Part shown: piece after piece, positions 34,858 through 43,167 of the stretch
How positions within the stretch are numbered: the first letter of the stretch is position 1
How the letters are laid out: every line of letters begins with the position of its first letter
Assembly (NCBI GenBank): GCA_022842725.1
Contig: JALHOZ010000002.1
Span: forward strand, 124,001-188,000
DNA from: Saprospiraceae bacterium
Lineage (GTDB): Bacteria; Bacteroidota; Bacteroidia; Chitinophagales; Saprospiraceae
DNA length: 64,000 bases
Reading direction: 5' to 3'
The notes under the pieces: generated by a model
Database searches by the model: none
The model's input: the letters and a program-made list of their open reading frames with translations, nothing else
What the model was told of the DNA's origin: nothing
Program-made: the position numbers and the translations under genes

Positions 34858-35865
34858 ATGAAAAGCATATTATTTGTCGGCAGTTTTTTATCTGGTGTTC
34901 ATCAAACAAAAGATGTAGCTGAAACAATTTCAGAAAAATTAATCGATTATAATATAACCTCAAAGTTAGTTTCATTTAAAAAAAATAAAATATTTAGGCT
35001 TTTAGATATAATACTCAATCTGATAGTTTTCAAAGGAGAATTTGTTCATATTCATACATTTAGTGACCAAGCTTTTAATATTGCTATAATAGCTTCATAT
35101 TTAGCAACAATTAGAAAAAAGAAAATAATATTTACATTACATGGAGGAAGGCTTGCAGAATTTGAAACGAAAAACCCAGAAAAAGTTTTTAAAACTTTAA
35201 AACGTGCTTATAAAATTTTAACACCTTCATTGTTTCTTCAATCACATTTTCTAAAAAAGAAATATATAGTTGAGTATCTACCTAATCCCATTGATGGGGC
35301 AAAATTCCCTTTTAAAGAAAGATTAGAAAGTAAATCGTTAAGAATATTGTGGGTTAGAGCTTTTGTGGATATATACAACCCAGAATTAGCAATTAATACT
35401 TTATTTGAATTGCAAAAAAAATATCCTGAAGCTACCTTAACAATGATTGGACCCGATAGAGGAATACAAAAAAAATGCGAAGAGTTAATAGAGGAACTCA
35501 AACTTCAAAAATCTATAGATTTGGTGGGGCCAATTGCTAATGATATTCTTTATAAATACTATCAAACACATGATGTGTATATAAATACTACTTCTTATGA
35601 AAGTTTTGGCTTGGCTTTAATGGAAGCGGCATCATGTGGCATTCCAATTGTTTCAAGCAATGTAGGTGAGATTCCATTTATTTGGCAACATAAAAAAAAC
35701 ATGATGATATCAACAAGTTTAGATTCAAGTTCATTCACAGAAAAAATATTAGAGCTAGTAAGTAATAATAGTTTGAAAAAATATATCATTTTAAATGCTA
35801 AAGAACTTTCAAAAAAATATGATATAAAACAAGTTGAGAAGTGCTGGTCGAAAATCTTAGAATAA
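34858..35865 (+). CDS. GT4-family glycosyltransferase
   Basis: This is a GT-B transferase of 335 residues. The opening ILFVGSFLSGVHQTKDVAETI is the acceptor-domain glycine loop, followed by VHIHTFSDQAF and FTLHGGRLAEFE. The donor domain has LRILWVRAFVDIYNPELAI, DLVGPIAND and VYINTTSYESFGLALMEAASCGIPIVSSNVGEIPFIW. It has its own 175-base leader, unlike the overlapping genes before it, so it may have a separate promoter. Linkage specificity is unknown. The DNA is very AT-rich. Confidence 0.9.
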   Translation: MKSILFVGSFLSGVHQTKDVAETISEKLIDYNITSKLVSFKKNKIFRLLDIILNLIVFKGEFVHIHTFSDQAFNIAIIASYLATIRKKKIIFTLHGGRLAEFETKNPEKVFKTLKRAYKILTPSLFLQSHFLKKKYIVEYLPNPIDGAKFPFKERLESKSLRILWVRAFVDIYNPELAINTLFELQKKYPEATLTMIGPDRGIQKKCEELIEELKLQKSIDLVGPIANDILYKYYQTHDVYINTTSYESFGLALMEAASCGIPIVSSNVGEIPFIWQHKKNMMISTSLDSSSFTEKILELVSNNSLKKYIILNAKELSKKYDIKQVEKCWSKILE

Positions 35866-35932
35866 ATAGTAAATTAATATATCGAAAATACTTTTAATGC
35901 GATATTATTTTACTTAATTAAGTATACGTAAT

Positions 35933-37279
35933 ATGAAGATAAAGCCATATATAATAGAAAATGTAATATTCCCAATTGGTGATTTATTAATGGGTACCCA
36001 GGTTAGAAAACAATTATTAATCCAGAGAAAATATGCACAATTAAAGGAAGATGAAATAGCTTTGCTTCAAGATTCAAAGTTAACAAGTTTATTAAATCAT
36101 GCTACAACTACATGTGAGTATTACAAATTATTTTATAATGAAAAATTGAAAGGTAGTGAATGGATTAAACAGTTTCCAATATTGTCTAAACAGATAGCTT
36201 TAAAAGAAAATTCAAAACTAATTTCCTCAAATTATCAATTAGAGAATTTAATAAAATATGAATCAAGTGGGTCTGGTGGTATCCGCTCTGTTGTTTATAT
36301 TGATAAGAAAGAACAATCAATTATGAGAGCAATATTGATTAATTGGTGGGAATGGAATGGATATTATATAGGAAAACCAATATTTCAAACTGGAATGTCG
36401 CCTGAAAGAGGTTTTTTGAAATCTTTAAAAGACAAATTATTTTCCACATTTTATTTCAGTGCCTTTGGTTTGGATGAAAAAAGTATTTTAGCTGCATTGA
36501 ATAGGATTGATAATAAAATGAAAATGCATTTATTTGGATATGCATCTAGTTTGTATGAAATCGCAAAAGTTGCAAATAAGTATAAAATTGATATCCAGTT
36601 TGATTTAGCTATGAGTCAAGGAGATAAATTATTTGATCATTATGTAAAAGAAATCAATATGGCCTTTAAATGTAATGTAGTTGAGGATTATGGATTAAAT
36701 GAAGGATTTATGATTGGTCAAAAGAAAGATTTACCTTATTTTTATGTTTATACACCAAATGTTTATTTAGAAATTTTAGATGAAAATAATAATCCTGTTC
36801 CAGACGGTCATATGGGAAGAATCATTGCTACTAAATTAGATGGTTTTGCCATGCCATTAATTCGATACGATACAGGTGATTTAGGAATTATGTTACCAAA
36901 AGAGAAATATCCGCAAAAAAGAGATCTACCATTTCCTTTGCTTGAAAAGGTTGTAGGTCGTAATACAGATATTATTAGAACCGAAGATGGAAAAACATTA
37001 ATAGTGCATACATTTACTGGAATTTTTGAATTTTTCCCTGAAATTCAACAATTTCAAGTAATTCATAATAATATTGAATCAATTACATTTAAATATATAC
37101 CCTCAGTTAATTTTGACCAAAGTGTATTAATTAAAATTGAAAAACTCTTTCGGGAAAGAACACAATCAAATATCAATATTTTTTGGGAAAAAGTGAATGA
37201 AATATTACCTTCTAAATCTGGTAAGCCTCAAATAGTAATAAATAATTTAATCAAACAAAGTCTTACTGAAATAGTATGA
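35933..37279 (+). CDS. CapK/PaaK-like adenylate-forming ligase
   Basis: This 448-residue member of the phenylacetate-CoA-ligase-like (CapK) branch of adenylating enzymes shows the phosphate loop KYESSGSGGIRSV, EDYGLNEGF, IRYDTGDLGIM (the conserved Tyr-x-x-Gly-Asp motif) and VVGRNTDIIRTEDGK before the C-terminal domain. In polysaccharide loci such proteins are common, and their acid substrate is usually unknown; amino-acid or hydroxy-acid activation for sugar acylation is plausible. It overlaps the second hisH by 4 bases, tying it to the amidino-sugar genes that follow. Confidence 0.85.
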   Translation: MKIKPYIIENVIFPIGDLLMGTQVRKQLLIQRKYAQLKEDEIALLQDSKLTSLLNHATTTCEYYKLFYNEKLKGSEWIKQFPILSKQIALKENSKLISSNYQLENLIKYESSGSGGIRSVVYIDKKEQSIMRAILINWWEWNGYYIGKPIFQTGMSPERGFLKSLKDKLFSTFYFSAFGLDEKSILAALNRIDNKMKMHLFGYASSLYEIAKVANKYKIDIQFDLAMSQGDKLFDHYVKEINMAFKCNVVEDYGLNEGFMIGQKKDLPYFYVYTPNVYLEILDENNNPVPDGHMGRIIATKLDGFAMPLIRYDTGDLGIMLPKEKYPQKRDLPFPLLEKVVGRNTDIIRTEDGKTLIVHTFTGIFEFFPEIQQFQVIHNNIESITFKYIPSVNFDQSVLIKIEKLFRERTQSNINIFWEKVNEILPSKSGKPQIVINNLIKQSLTEIV

Positions 37280-37884
37280 TAACAATAATTGATTACGGAA
37301 TGGGCAACCTAGGATCCATTCAAAATATGCTTAAAAAAATTGATTCTGCATGCAGAATATCTTCAAATATTGATGAAATAGAAGACGCCACTAAATTGAT
37401 TTTACCAGGTGTTGGATCTTATGCACAAGCCATGTTTAATTTAAATGAATTAGGACTGATTCCTGTTATCAAAAAAAAAGTTGATTCTCAAACTCCATTA
37501 CTTGGTATTTGCTTAGGCATGCAATTGTTATCAACACATAGTGAAGAAGGAAATGCAGATGGATTAGATATAATACCTGGTGAGGTCATTAAATTCGATT
37601 TGCCTGATTCCTACAAAGTTCCGCACATGGGTTGGAATTTAATACATTACAAAGAAAAATGCAGGCTTTTTAATGGTTTTGAAGAGTTGGAAGAAGTACG
37701 TTACTATTTTGTTCACTCCTATCATTTTTCACTAAAAAATATGGAACATCAGATAGCTACAGCAAATTATGGAAAAGAATTTACTTGTGGTGTACAAAAG
37801 GATAATGTGTATGGTGTCCAATTTCATCCTGAAAAAAGCCATACTTTCGGCATGCATTTATTAGAAAATTTTAGTAAAATATAA
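37276..37884 (+). CDS. hisH: HisH-like glutamine amidotransferase, copy 2
   Basis: This is a class I glutaminase of 202 residues with nucleophile Cys79 in LLGICLGMQLL and QFHPEKSH for the His/Glu pair. It is only moderately similar to copy 1 at 20706, so it is an old paralogue or a separate acquisition and not a recent duplication. The gene order here is hisH-hisF-amidotransferase, the reverse of the first set. It should supply ammonia to the amidotransferase at 38647. Confidence 0.92.
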   Translation: MITIIDYGMGNLGSIQNMLKKIDSACRISSNIDEIEDATKLILPGVGSYAQAMFNLNELGLIPVIKKKVDSQTPLLGICLGMQLLSTHSEEGNADGLDIIPGEVIKFDLPDSYKVPHMGWNLIHYKEKCRLFNGFEELEEVRYYFVHSYHFSLKNMEHQIATANYGKEFTCGVQKDNVYGVQFHPEKSHTFGMHLLENFSKI

Positions 37885-37885
37885 A

Positions 37886-38644
37886 ATGTTACGCACGAGA
37901 GTTATTCCTGTTTTATTACTCAGAAATAAAGGTTTGGTCAAAACCACTCAATTTGATAAAAGCAGATACATAGGTGACCCCATTAATGCAGTAAAATTAT
38001 TTAATGATAAGGAAGTTGATGAATTGATTTTTTTAGACATTGATGCCAGTAAACAGCAGCTAAAACCTGATTTTGAGTATATTAAGTCTATTGCTTCGGA
38101 GTGTTTTATGCCTTTAGGTTATGGCGGAGGAATTACAACTATGGAGGATATATCCCTTCTTTTTTCCATAGGTGTGGAGAAAGTCATTATTAATTCGTCG
38201 GCACTAAATAATTTACATTTGATTAAAGAAGCTGCCAACACTTTTGGAAATCAAAGTATCGTAGTTGCAGTAGATGTTAATAAAAATTTGTTCGGAAAAT
38301 ATCAGATTTTTTCACATGCCAAAATAAAACATAAACAAACAGACTTGTTGGAGTATGTCAAAAAAGCACAGGATGCAGGTGCCGGTGAAATTTTTATAAA
38401 TTCCGTAGAAAATGACGGAATGATGCAAGGGTATGATCTTAAATTGATACAACGGTTGAGCAAAGAACTGACAGTACCCATGGTTATATCAGGAGGTGCA
38501 GGAAAACTGCACCATTTAAAGGAAGCAGTGGAAGCCGGAGCATCTGCCGTAGCAGCAGGGAGCCTGTTTATATATCATGGTCCTCATAAAGCAGTATTGA
38601 TAAATTATCCTGGCTATCAGGAATTAAAAAATATATTTAATTAA
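37886..38644 (+). CDS. hisF: HisF-like ammonia-channel subunit, copy 2
   Basis: This 252-residue HisF homologue is of the polysaccharide-associated type. Aligned without gaps to Thermotoga HisF, the catalytic Asp11 is Leu (VIPVLLLRNKG), while Asp130 is kept (VVAVDVNKN), the opposite of copy 1. Phosphate-binding glycines (GYGGGIT, ISGGAGK) persist. The RVIP-LLLR-LVKT opening is typical of HisF proteins that sit beside WbpG-like enzymes. It is expected to pass ammonia from HisH to the amidotransferase and not to make imidazole glycerol phosphate. It is one base from hisH and 2 bases from the next gene. Confidence 0.9.
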   Translation: MLRTRVIPVLLLRNKGLVKTTQFDKSRYIGDPINAVKLFNDKEVDELIFLDIDASKQQLKPDFEYIKSIASECFMPLGYGGGITTMEDISLLFSIGVEKVIINSSALNNLHLIKEAANTFGNQSIVVAVDVNKNLFGKYQIFSHAKIKHKQTDLLEYVKKAQDAGAGEIFINSVENDGMMQGYDLKLIQRLSKELTVPMVISGGAGKLHHLKEAVEAGASAVAAGSLFIYHGPHKAVLINYPGYQELKNIFN

Positions 38645-38646
38645 GA

Positions 38647-39786
38647 ATGAATAACAATTCTACATATCAAATTTGTACCAAAACGGTAATGGATACCATT
38701 GGAGACCATGATATAAGTTTTGATGAAGGAGGGGTTTGCAATTATTATTACGAGTTTTTAGATAAACTGAAAATAAGGGTGCCGGAAGAGACTGATGCAG
38801 AAAAACAACTGGCAATTATTGTTGATAACATAAAAAAAGCAGGTAAAGGGAAAGCATATGATTGTATCATTGGTATCAGTGGTGGAGTAGACAGTACTTA
38901 CACGGCATGGTTGGTTAAAAAAATGGGATTACGCCCGTTAGCGGTACATTTAGATAACGGTTGGAACTCTGAACTGGCAGTAAAAAATATTGAAAATATT
39001 TTAAATAAATTGGATATTCACTTGTATACAGAAGTGCTTGACTGGGAAATGTTTAAGGATTTACAATTGTCCTTTTTGAAAGCATCAACACCGGATGGAG
39101 AAATACCGACTGATCACGCCATTTTAACTATTTTATACCGCATGGCAGCCAAATTTGATGTGAAGTACATTATTAGCGGAATGAATTTCAGGAATGAAGG
39201 TATGTTGCCACCTTCATGGGCAAGAGGTTATTTGGATTGGAAATATATTTCTTCTGTCCAGAAACAGTTCGGAACGCAATCGTTACAAACATTTCCTCAC
39301 ATGACTGTTTTCGATTTTTTGTATTTTAATATTGTCAAAAAAATAAGAAGCATTTCATTTATCAATTATATTCCATTTGATAAAGAAAATGCTATGAAAG
39401 TCATACAGGAAGAATTAGGATGGAAATATTATGGAGGAAAACATTATGAATCTATTTATACCCGATTTTATCAGTCTTATATTTTACCTAAAAAATTTAA
39501 CATTGATAAACGTAAAGCTCATCTCACTTGTTTGATTGCTTCGACCGGTGAGGTTACAAGAGAAAAAGCATTGGAAATCTTGAAACAACCTCCTGCGGAT
39601 CCTAAATTAATGGAAAATGACAAGGAATATGTTATAAAAAAGTTACGTATCAGCAGTGATGAGTTTGATGAAATCATGAACACACCGGTTAAGTCCATTT
39701 TAGATTATCCAAACCACCATATTTGGGAAATGAAATTCCGGCGTATGTTGAATAAGCTCCGCAAATTGAAAATTTTACCGAACTAG
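38647..39786 (+). CDS. N-acetyl sugar amidotransferase (WbpG family), copy 2
   Basis: This is an ATP-dependent amidotransferase with PP-loop IISGG-type IGISGGVDSTYT at residues 76-87. The N-terminal block CTKTVMDTIGDHDISFDEGG is the WbpG signature. The cysteine pairs seen in copy 1 are incomplete: the first reads CTKT and the second CNYY, leaving Cys10 and Cys31 alone. The length is 379 residues. WbpG with HisH/HisF makes the acetamidino group of ManNAc3NAm-type sugars in Pseudomonas O-antigens; a hexosamine target is likely here too, distinct from the nonulosonate set at 18742. The usual adjacent genes are glycosyltransferases, as seen. Confidence 0.88.
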   Translation: MNNNSTYQICTKTVMDTIGDHDISFDEGGVCNYYYEFLDKLKIRVPEETDAEKQLAIIVDNIKKAGKGKAYDCIIGISGGVDSTYTAWLVKKMGLRPLAVHLDNGWNSELAVKNIENILNKLDIHLYTEVLDWEMFKDLQLSFLKASTPDGEIPTDHAILTILYRMAAKFDVKYIISGMNFRNEGMLPPSWARGYLDWKYISSVQKQFGTQSLQTFPHMTVFDFLYFNIVKKIRSISFINYIPFDKENAMKVIQEELGWKYYGGKHYESIYTRFYQSYILPKKFNIDKRKAHLTCLIASTGEVTREKALEILKQPPADPKLMENDKEYVIKKLRISSDEFDEIMNTPVKSILDYPNHHIWEMKFRRMLNKLRKLKILPN

Positions 39787-39789
39787 TCT

Positions 39790-41007
39790 GTGGAAAATCA
39801 AAAAACAATTTGGGTCATCAATTATTTTGCGGGCACACCCAATTCCGGATGGGGTGAACGACATTTTTATTTTGCCGGATATTGGAAAGATTTGGGTTAT
39901 GACGTGAAGATTATTTCATCATCTTATAATCACATGTTTAATGCAAAAACATTGCCTGAAACCACAGGTGAATTTACTGATGAAACGTATGGAGGTATAG
40001 ATTTTGTTTGGGTTAAAACCCCTAAATATAATCCACAGTCAATCAAACGTTTTTGGGCTCAGTGGGTATTTGCATGGAAAGTATTAAAACTTCCGGTACA
40101 AAAATATGGTAAACCATCTGCAATCATCGTTTCTTCAATGCCAATTTTTCCGATATGGAGTGGTATTAAAATGAAAAATAAATGGGGCGCCAAATTATTA
40201 TTCGAAATCAGAGATATCTGGCCCTTGACATTACAATTGCTTGGTAATAAATCGGCAAACCATCCGGCCGTAAGGTTATTAGGTTGGTTTGAAAAAAAAG
40301 GTTATCAAAATTCAGACGTTATTGTTTCATTATTACCCAATGCGCATCAACATTTTAATGAAGTTGCCGGACGAAATGTACAGTTTGCTTATATTCCAAA
40401 TGGTATTGATGAGACTCAGTTAGTCAATGAAACCATAACAGGAGAAATGTTATCAGATATACCAAAAGATAAATTTATCATTGGATATGCAGGTACCTTA
40501 GGTTTGGCTAATGCTCTGGAGTATTTAATCGATGCAGCTGAACTGTTAAAAGAGGATCCCCGATTTCATTTTGTCATAGTAGGCGATGGGTATTTAAAAA
40601 CAACATTATCCGAAAAAAGTAAGTCCTGGGGTAATGTTACCTTTTTTAACAAAATAAAAAAGAACCAGGTACAAAGTCTTTTACATTATTTTGATATCTG
40701 TTTTGTAGGTAGAAACGACACCCCGTTATTCAAACATGGAGTGTCAGCAAATAAATATTTTGACTATATGTTGGCCGGGAAACCAATTTTGGATTCAAAC
40801 AACTATATTAAAGATCCCGTAGAATTATCGGGAGGTGGTATCATAGTCAAACCTGATTCTGCTCAGGCTATCGCAGATGGCATTATCAAGCTTTATTCTT
40901 TGATACCGGAAGAACGAAAAGAAATGGGTGCCAAAGGTCGCCAATATGTTTTACATCACCATAGTATAAAAAATTTAGCAGCGCAATATGCTGCACTATT
41001 TTCATAA
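39790..41007 (+). CDS. WbuB-like GT4 glycosyltransferase
   Basis: This 405-residue GT-B transferase has the WbuB-type opening VINYFAGTPNSGWGERHFYFA, in which the substrate loop replaces the usual glycine run. It continues with LFEIRDIWPLTLQLLG, a hallmark of this subfamily, and AYIPNGIDE, IGYAGTLGLANAL and GVSANKYFDYMLAGKPILDS. WbuB enzymes transfer 6-deoxy HexNAc residues (for example L-FucNAc) to the lipid-linked acceptor, which fits the reductase and initiating transferase that follow. The start is GTG, 3 bases after the amidotransferase. Confidence 0.9.
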   Translation: MENQKTIWVINYFAGTPNSGWGERHFYFAGYWKDLGYDVKIISSSYNHMFNAKTLPETTGEFTDETYGGIDFVWVKTPKYNPQSIKRFWAQWVFAWKVLKLPVQKYGKPSAIIVSSMPIFPIWSGIKMKNKWGAKLLFEIRDIWPLTLQLLGNKSANHPAVRLLGWFEKKGYQNSDVIVSLLPNAHQHFNEVAGRNVQFAYIPNGIDETQLVNETITGEMLSDIPKDKFIIGYAGTLGLANALEYLIDAAELLKEDPRFHFVIVGDGYLKTTLSEKSKSWGNVTFFNKIKKNQVQSLLHYFDICFVGRNDTPLFKHGVSANKYFDYMLAGKPILDSNNYIKDPVELSGGGIIVKPDSAQAIADGIIKLYSLIPEERKEMGAKGRQYVLHHHSIKNLAAQYAALFS

Positions 41008-41010
41008 AGT

Positions 41011-41922
41011 ATGACCATTCTCCTTACAGGCGCATCCGGTTTTTTAGGGAAGATACTTCAGAAAACACTCACGGGCACCCACGATTTGATTACCATAGGC
41101 AGGGACACGCGAAATGATATCATTTGTGATTTGTCAAAAAACATCCCTACCATCGATCAGGATATAGATGTGCTCATCCATGCCGCAGGTAAAGCCCACA
41201 GCTATCCTAAAACGGAAGCCGAAAAACAAAACTTCTTCAATGTCAATGTGACGGGTACAGAACATCTCTTAGCAGCTATGGATCATAAAAATATAAAGAA
41301 ATGCGTTTTTATCAGTTCGGTATCAGTGTATGGGTTGGAAAAAGGAGATGAGATCGATGAAGCTACGCCTTTACTGGGGAATGCGCCCTATGCCAAAAGT
41401 AAAATTCAGGCTGAAATCCTTATAACGACATGGTGCACACAAAAAGGAGTACCTTATTTGATATTACGGTTACCTTTAGTGGTTGGTCCCCATCCTTTGG
41501 GCAATCTGGCCAAAATGATCAAGGCCATACAAAAGGGAACATATGTGAGAATCGCCAAAGGCAATGCAAAAAAAAGTATGGTATTGGCTTCAGATGTGGG
41601 TACTTTGATCATGAATTGGATAGAAAACCCCATCAATACCTCAGGTGTTTACAACCTCACAGATGGTTTTCATCCCACCTTTTATGAACTCGAAGAATGC
41701 TTAAAAGTCCGTTTAGATAAAAAATGGATACCTACCATTCCGTCTTTTGTTGCAACCATCTTAGGAAAGATAGGAGATCGTTTATCCTTTTTTCCGGTCA
41801 ACACCGTGACCATCCATAAAATCACCCATACCTTTACTTTTTCAGATGAAAAAGCAAGAAAGGAGTTGGGATGGACATCTAAAAAAGTATTGGATTATTA
41901 TCTGAATAATAAAGTTGAATGA
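41011..41922 (+). CDS. NAD-dependent 4-keto-HexNAc reductase/epimerase, WbpV-like
   Basis: This extended short-chain dehydrogenase of 303 residues has ILLTGASGFLGKIL at the NAD site, ISSVSVYGLEKG with the catalytic Ser, and YAKSKIQAE with Tyr and Lys. Relatives placed next to a WecA/WbpL-type transferase reduce UDP-4-keto-6-deoxy-GlcNAc to UDP-QuiNAc or UDP-FucNAc. The 4,6-dehydratase that would provide that substrate is at 59962. The start is ATG, 3 bases after the WbuB-like gene, and the end overlaps the acyltransferase. Confidence 0.85.
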   Translation: MTILLTGASGFLGKILQKTLTGTHDLITIGRDTRNDIICDLSKNIPTIDQDIDVLIHAAGKAHSYPKTEAEKQNFFNVNVTGTEHLLAAMDHKNIKKCVFISSVSVYGLEKGDEIDEATPLLGNAPYAKSKIQAEILITTWCTQKGVPYLILRLPLVVGPHPLGNLAKMIKAIQKGTYVRIAKGNAKKSMVLASDVGTLIMNWIENPINTSGVYNLTDGFHPTFYELEECLKVRLDKKWIPTIPSFVATILGKIGDRLSFFPVNTVTIHKITHTFTFSDEKARKELGWTSKKVLDYYLNNKVE

Positions 41923-43106
41923 ACTTCATTAAGTTATTCAGACGATCTACCAATACTACGTCCTTTTTACCGGAAATCGATGGTCTCAGGTTTTTTGCCA
42001 TTTTTACGGTTTTGGTTTATCATATGAATACTGCTTATATAAAACAAATTGGGTTGACTCTTGAAGAATGGAAAGAATTGGTAAGTGTGGCATCTTTTTC
42101 GGATACCGGGTGGTGGATAATCCGGTTGGATGTAGGTGTAAAAGTGTTTTTTGCGATCAGTGGTTTTATCTTAGCTTTACCTTTTTTAAAACAATATGTA
42201 TCAGGTGGAAAACAAGTTCAAATCAAAGATTATTTTATTCGGAGACTTACAAGATTGGAACCGCCGTTTGTTATTTCTTTGATTGGTTTTTATTTTGTTC
42301 ATGTTTTTTTACTTCAAGCAGATGGTATTGAATTGATTCCTCATTTTTTTGCGGGTTTGATATATGGTCATGTGTTTATTTTTGGTGAAGGCAATCCCAT
42401 TAATCCTGTAACATGGAGCCTAGAAACCGAAGCTCAGTTTTACATCGTATTACCCCTTCTTTTTTGGATACTTTTCCAATTCAAAAAGTTGTTTTTACAA
42501 ATTATTTTTATTCTGCTTCTTATTGTTATTTCAATAATGTCGAAGTCTTATTTTTTTTATCAAGGCTTACATCACCTGGAAAGTTCGATTTTTGCTTATT
42601 TTACAAATTTTGCATCAGGAATCTTATTTGCTTGGGTTTATTTGAAGTTAGGAGATATTTTTTTTAAAAATAGAAATTTTGTCTATGATCTTTTGGGTCT
42701 TTTATCTGTTTTTTTGATGTTTTATTTTTATAAACCTCAGGCCTATTGGCTTAATAATATCATCCTGAATCTTTCGATTTTGGGTTTATTTTTTTCAGTA
42801 TTTAAAGGCACCTTAACCAATTGGTTTTACACCAGACCTTTCATTTTTATCATAGGAGGGATGTGTTACAGTATTTATCTTTTGCATTTTGCTTTTTTTC
42901 ATTTAATCGTAAAATTTACCGGTTCTATGCAGTCGGGACAAGGCTATTGGCAGGATTTTATGATCCAAAGTATCATTATGTTGCCTTTGGTATTGGTAGT
43001 ATCATCAATTTATTATCTGCTAATCGAAAAACCTTGTATGAATAAGGATTGGCCCTCAAATTTTTATAAAACCATTTTTTCAGGAATAAGCACATTAAGG
43101 AAGTAA
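41919..43106 (+). CDS. acyltransferase 3 family membrane O-acyltransferase
   Basis: This OafA/acyltransferase-3 membrane protein of 395 residues has about ten hydrophobic segments. The family opening EIDGLRFFAIFTVLVYHMN is clear, with the conserved His in the first helix, followed by VFFAISGFILALPFLK and RRLTRLEPPF. It would add an acetyl or other acyl group to the polymer or its precursor at the membrane. It has no periplasmic SGNH domain. It overlaps the reductase by 4 bases. Bases 43107-43167 after it are empty. Confidence 0.92.
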   Translation: MNFIKLFRRSTNTTSFLPEIDGLRFFAIFTVLVYHMNTAYIKQIGLTLEEWKELVSVASFSDTGWWIIRLDVGVKVFFAISGFILALPFLKQYVSGGKQVQIKDYFIRRLTRLEPPFVISLIGFYFVHVFLLQADGIELIPHFFAGLIYGHVFIFGEGNPINPVTWSLETEAQFYIVLPLLFWILFQFKKLFLQIIFILLLIVISIMSKSYFFYQGLHHLESSIFAYFTNFASGILFAWVYLKLGDIFFKNRNFVYDLLGLLSVFLMFYFYKPQAYWLNNIILNLSILGLFFSVFKGTLTNWFYTRPFIFIIGGMCYSIYLLHFAFFHLIVKFTGSMQSGQGYWQDFMIQSIIMLPLVLVVSSIYYLLIEKPCMNKDWPSNFYKTIFSGISTLRK

Positions 43107-43167
43107 TTTGAAAATATTACATAATATATTAATCAGGGTTGAAATGGTTGTATTCCAAAAGTTATAA

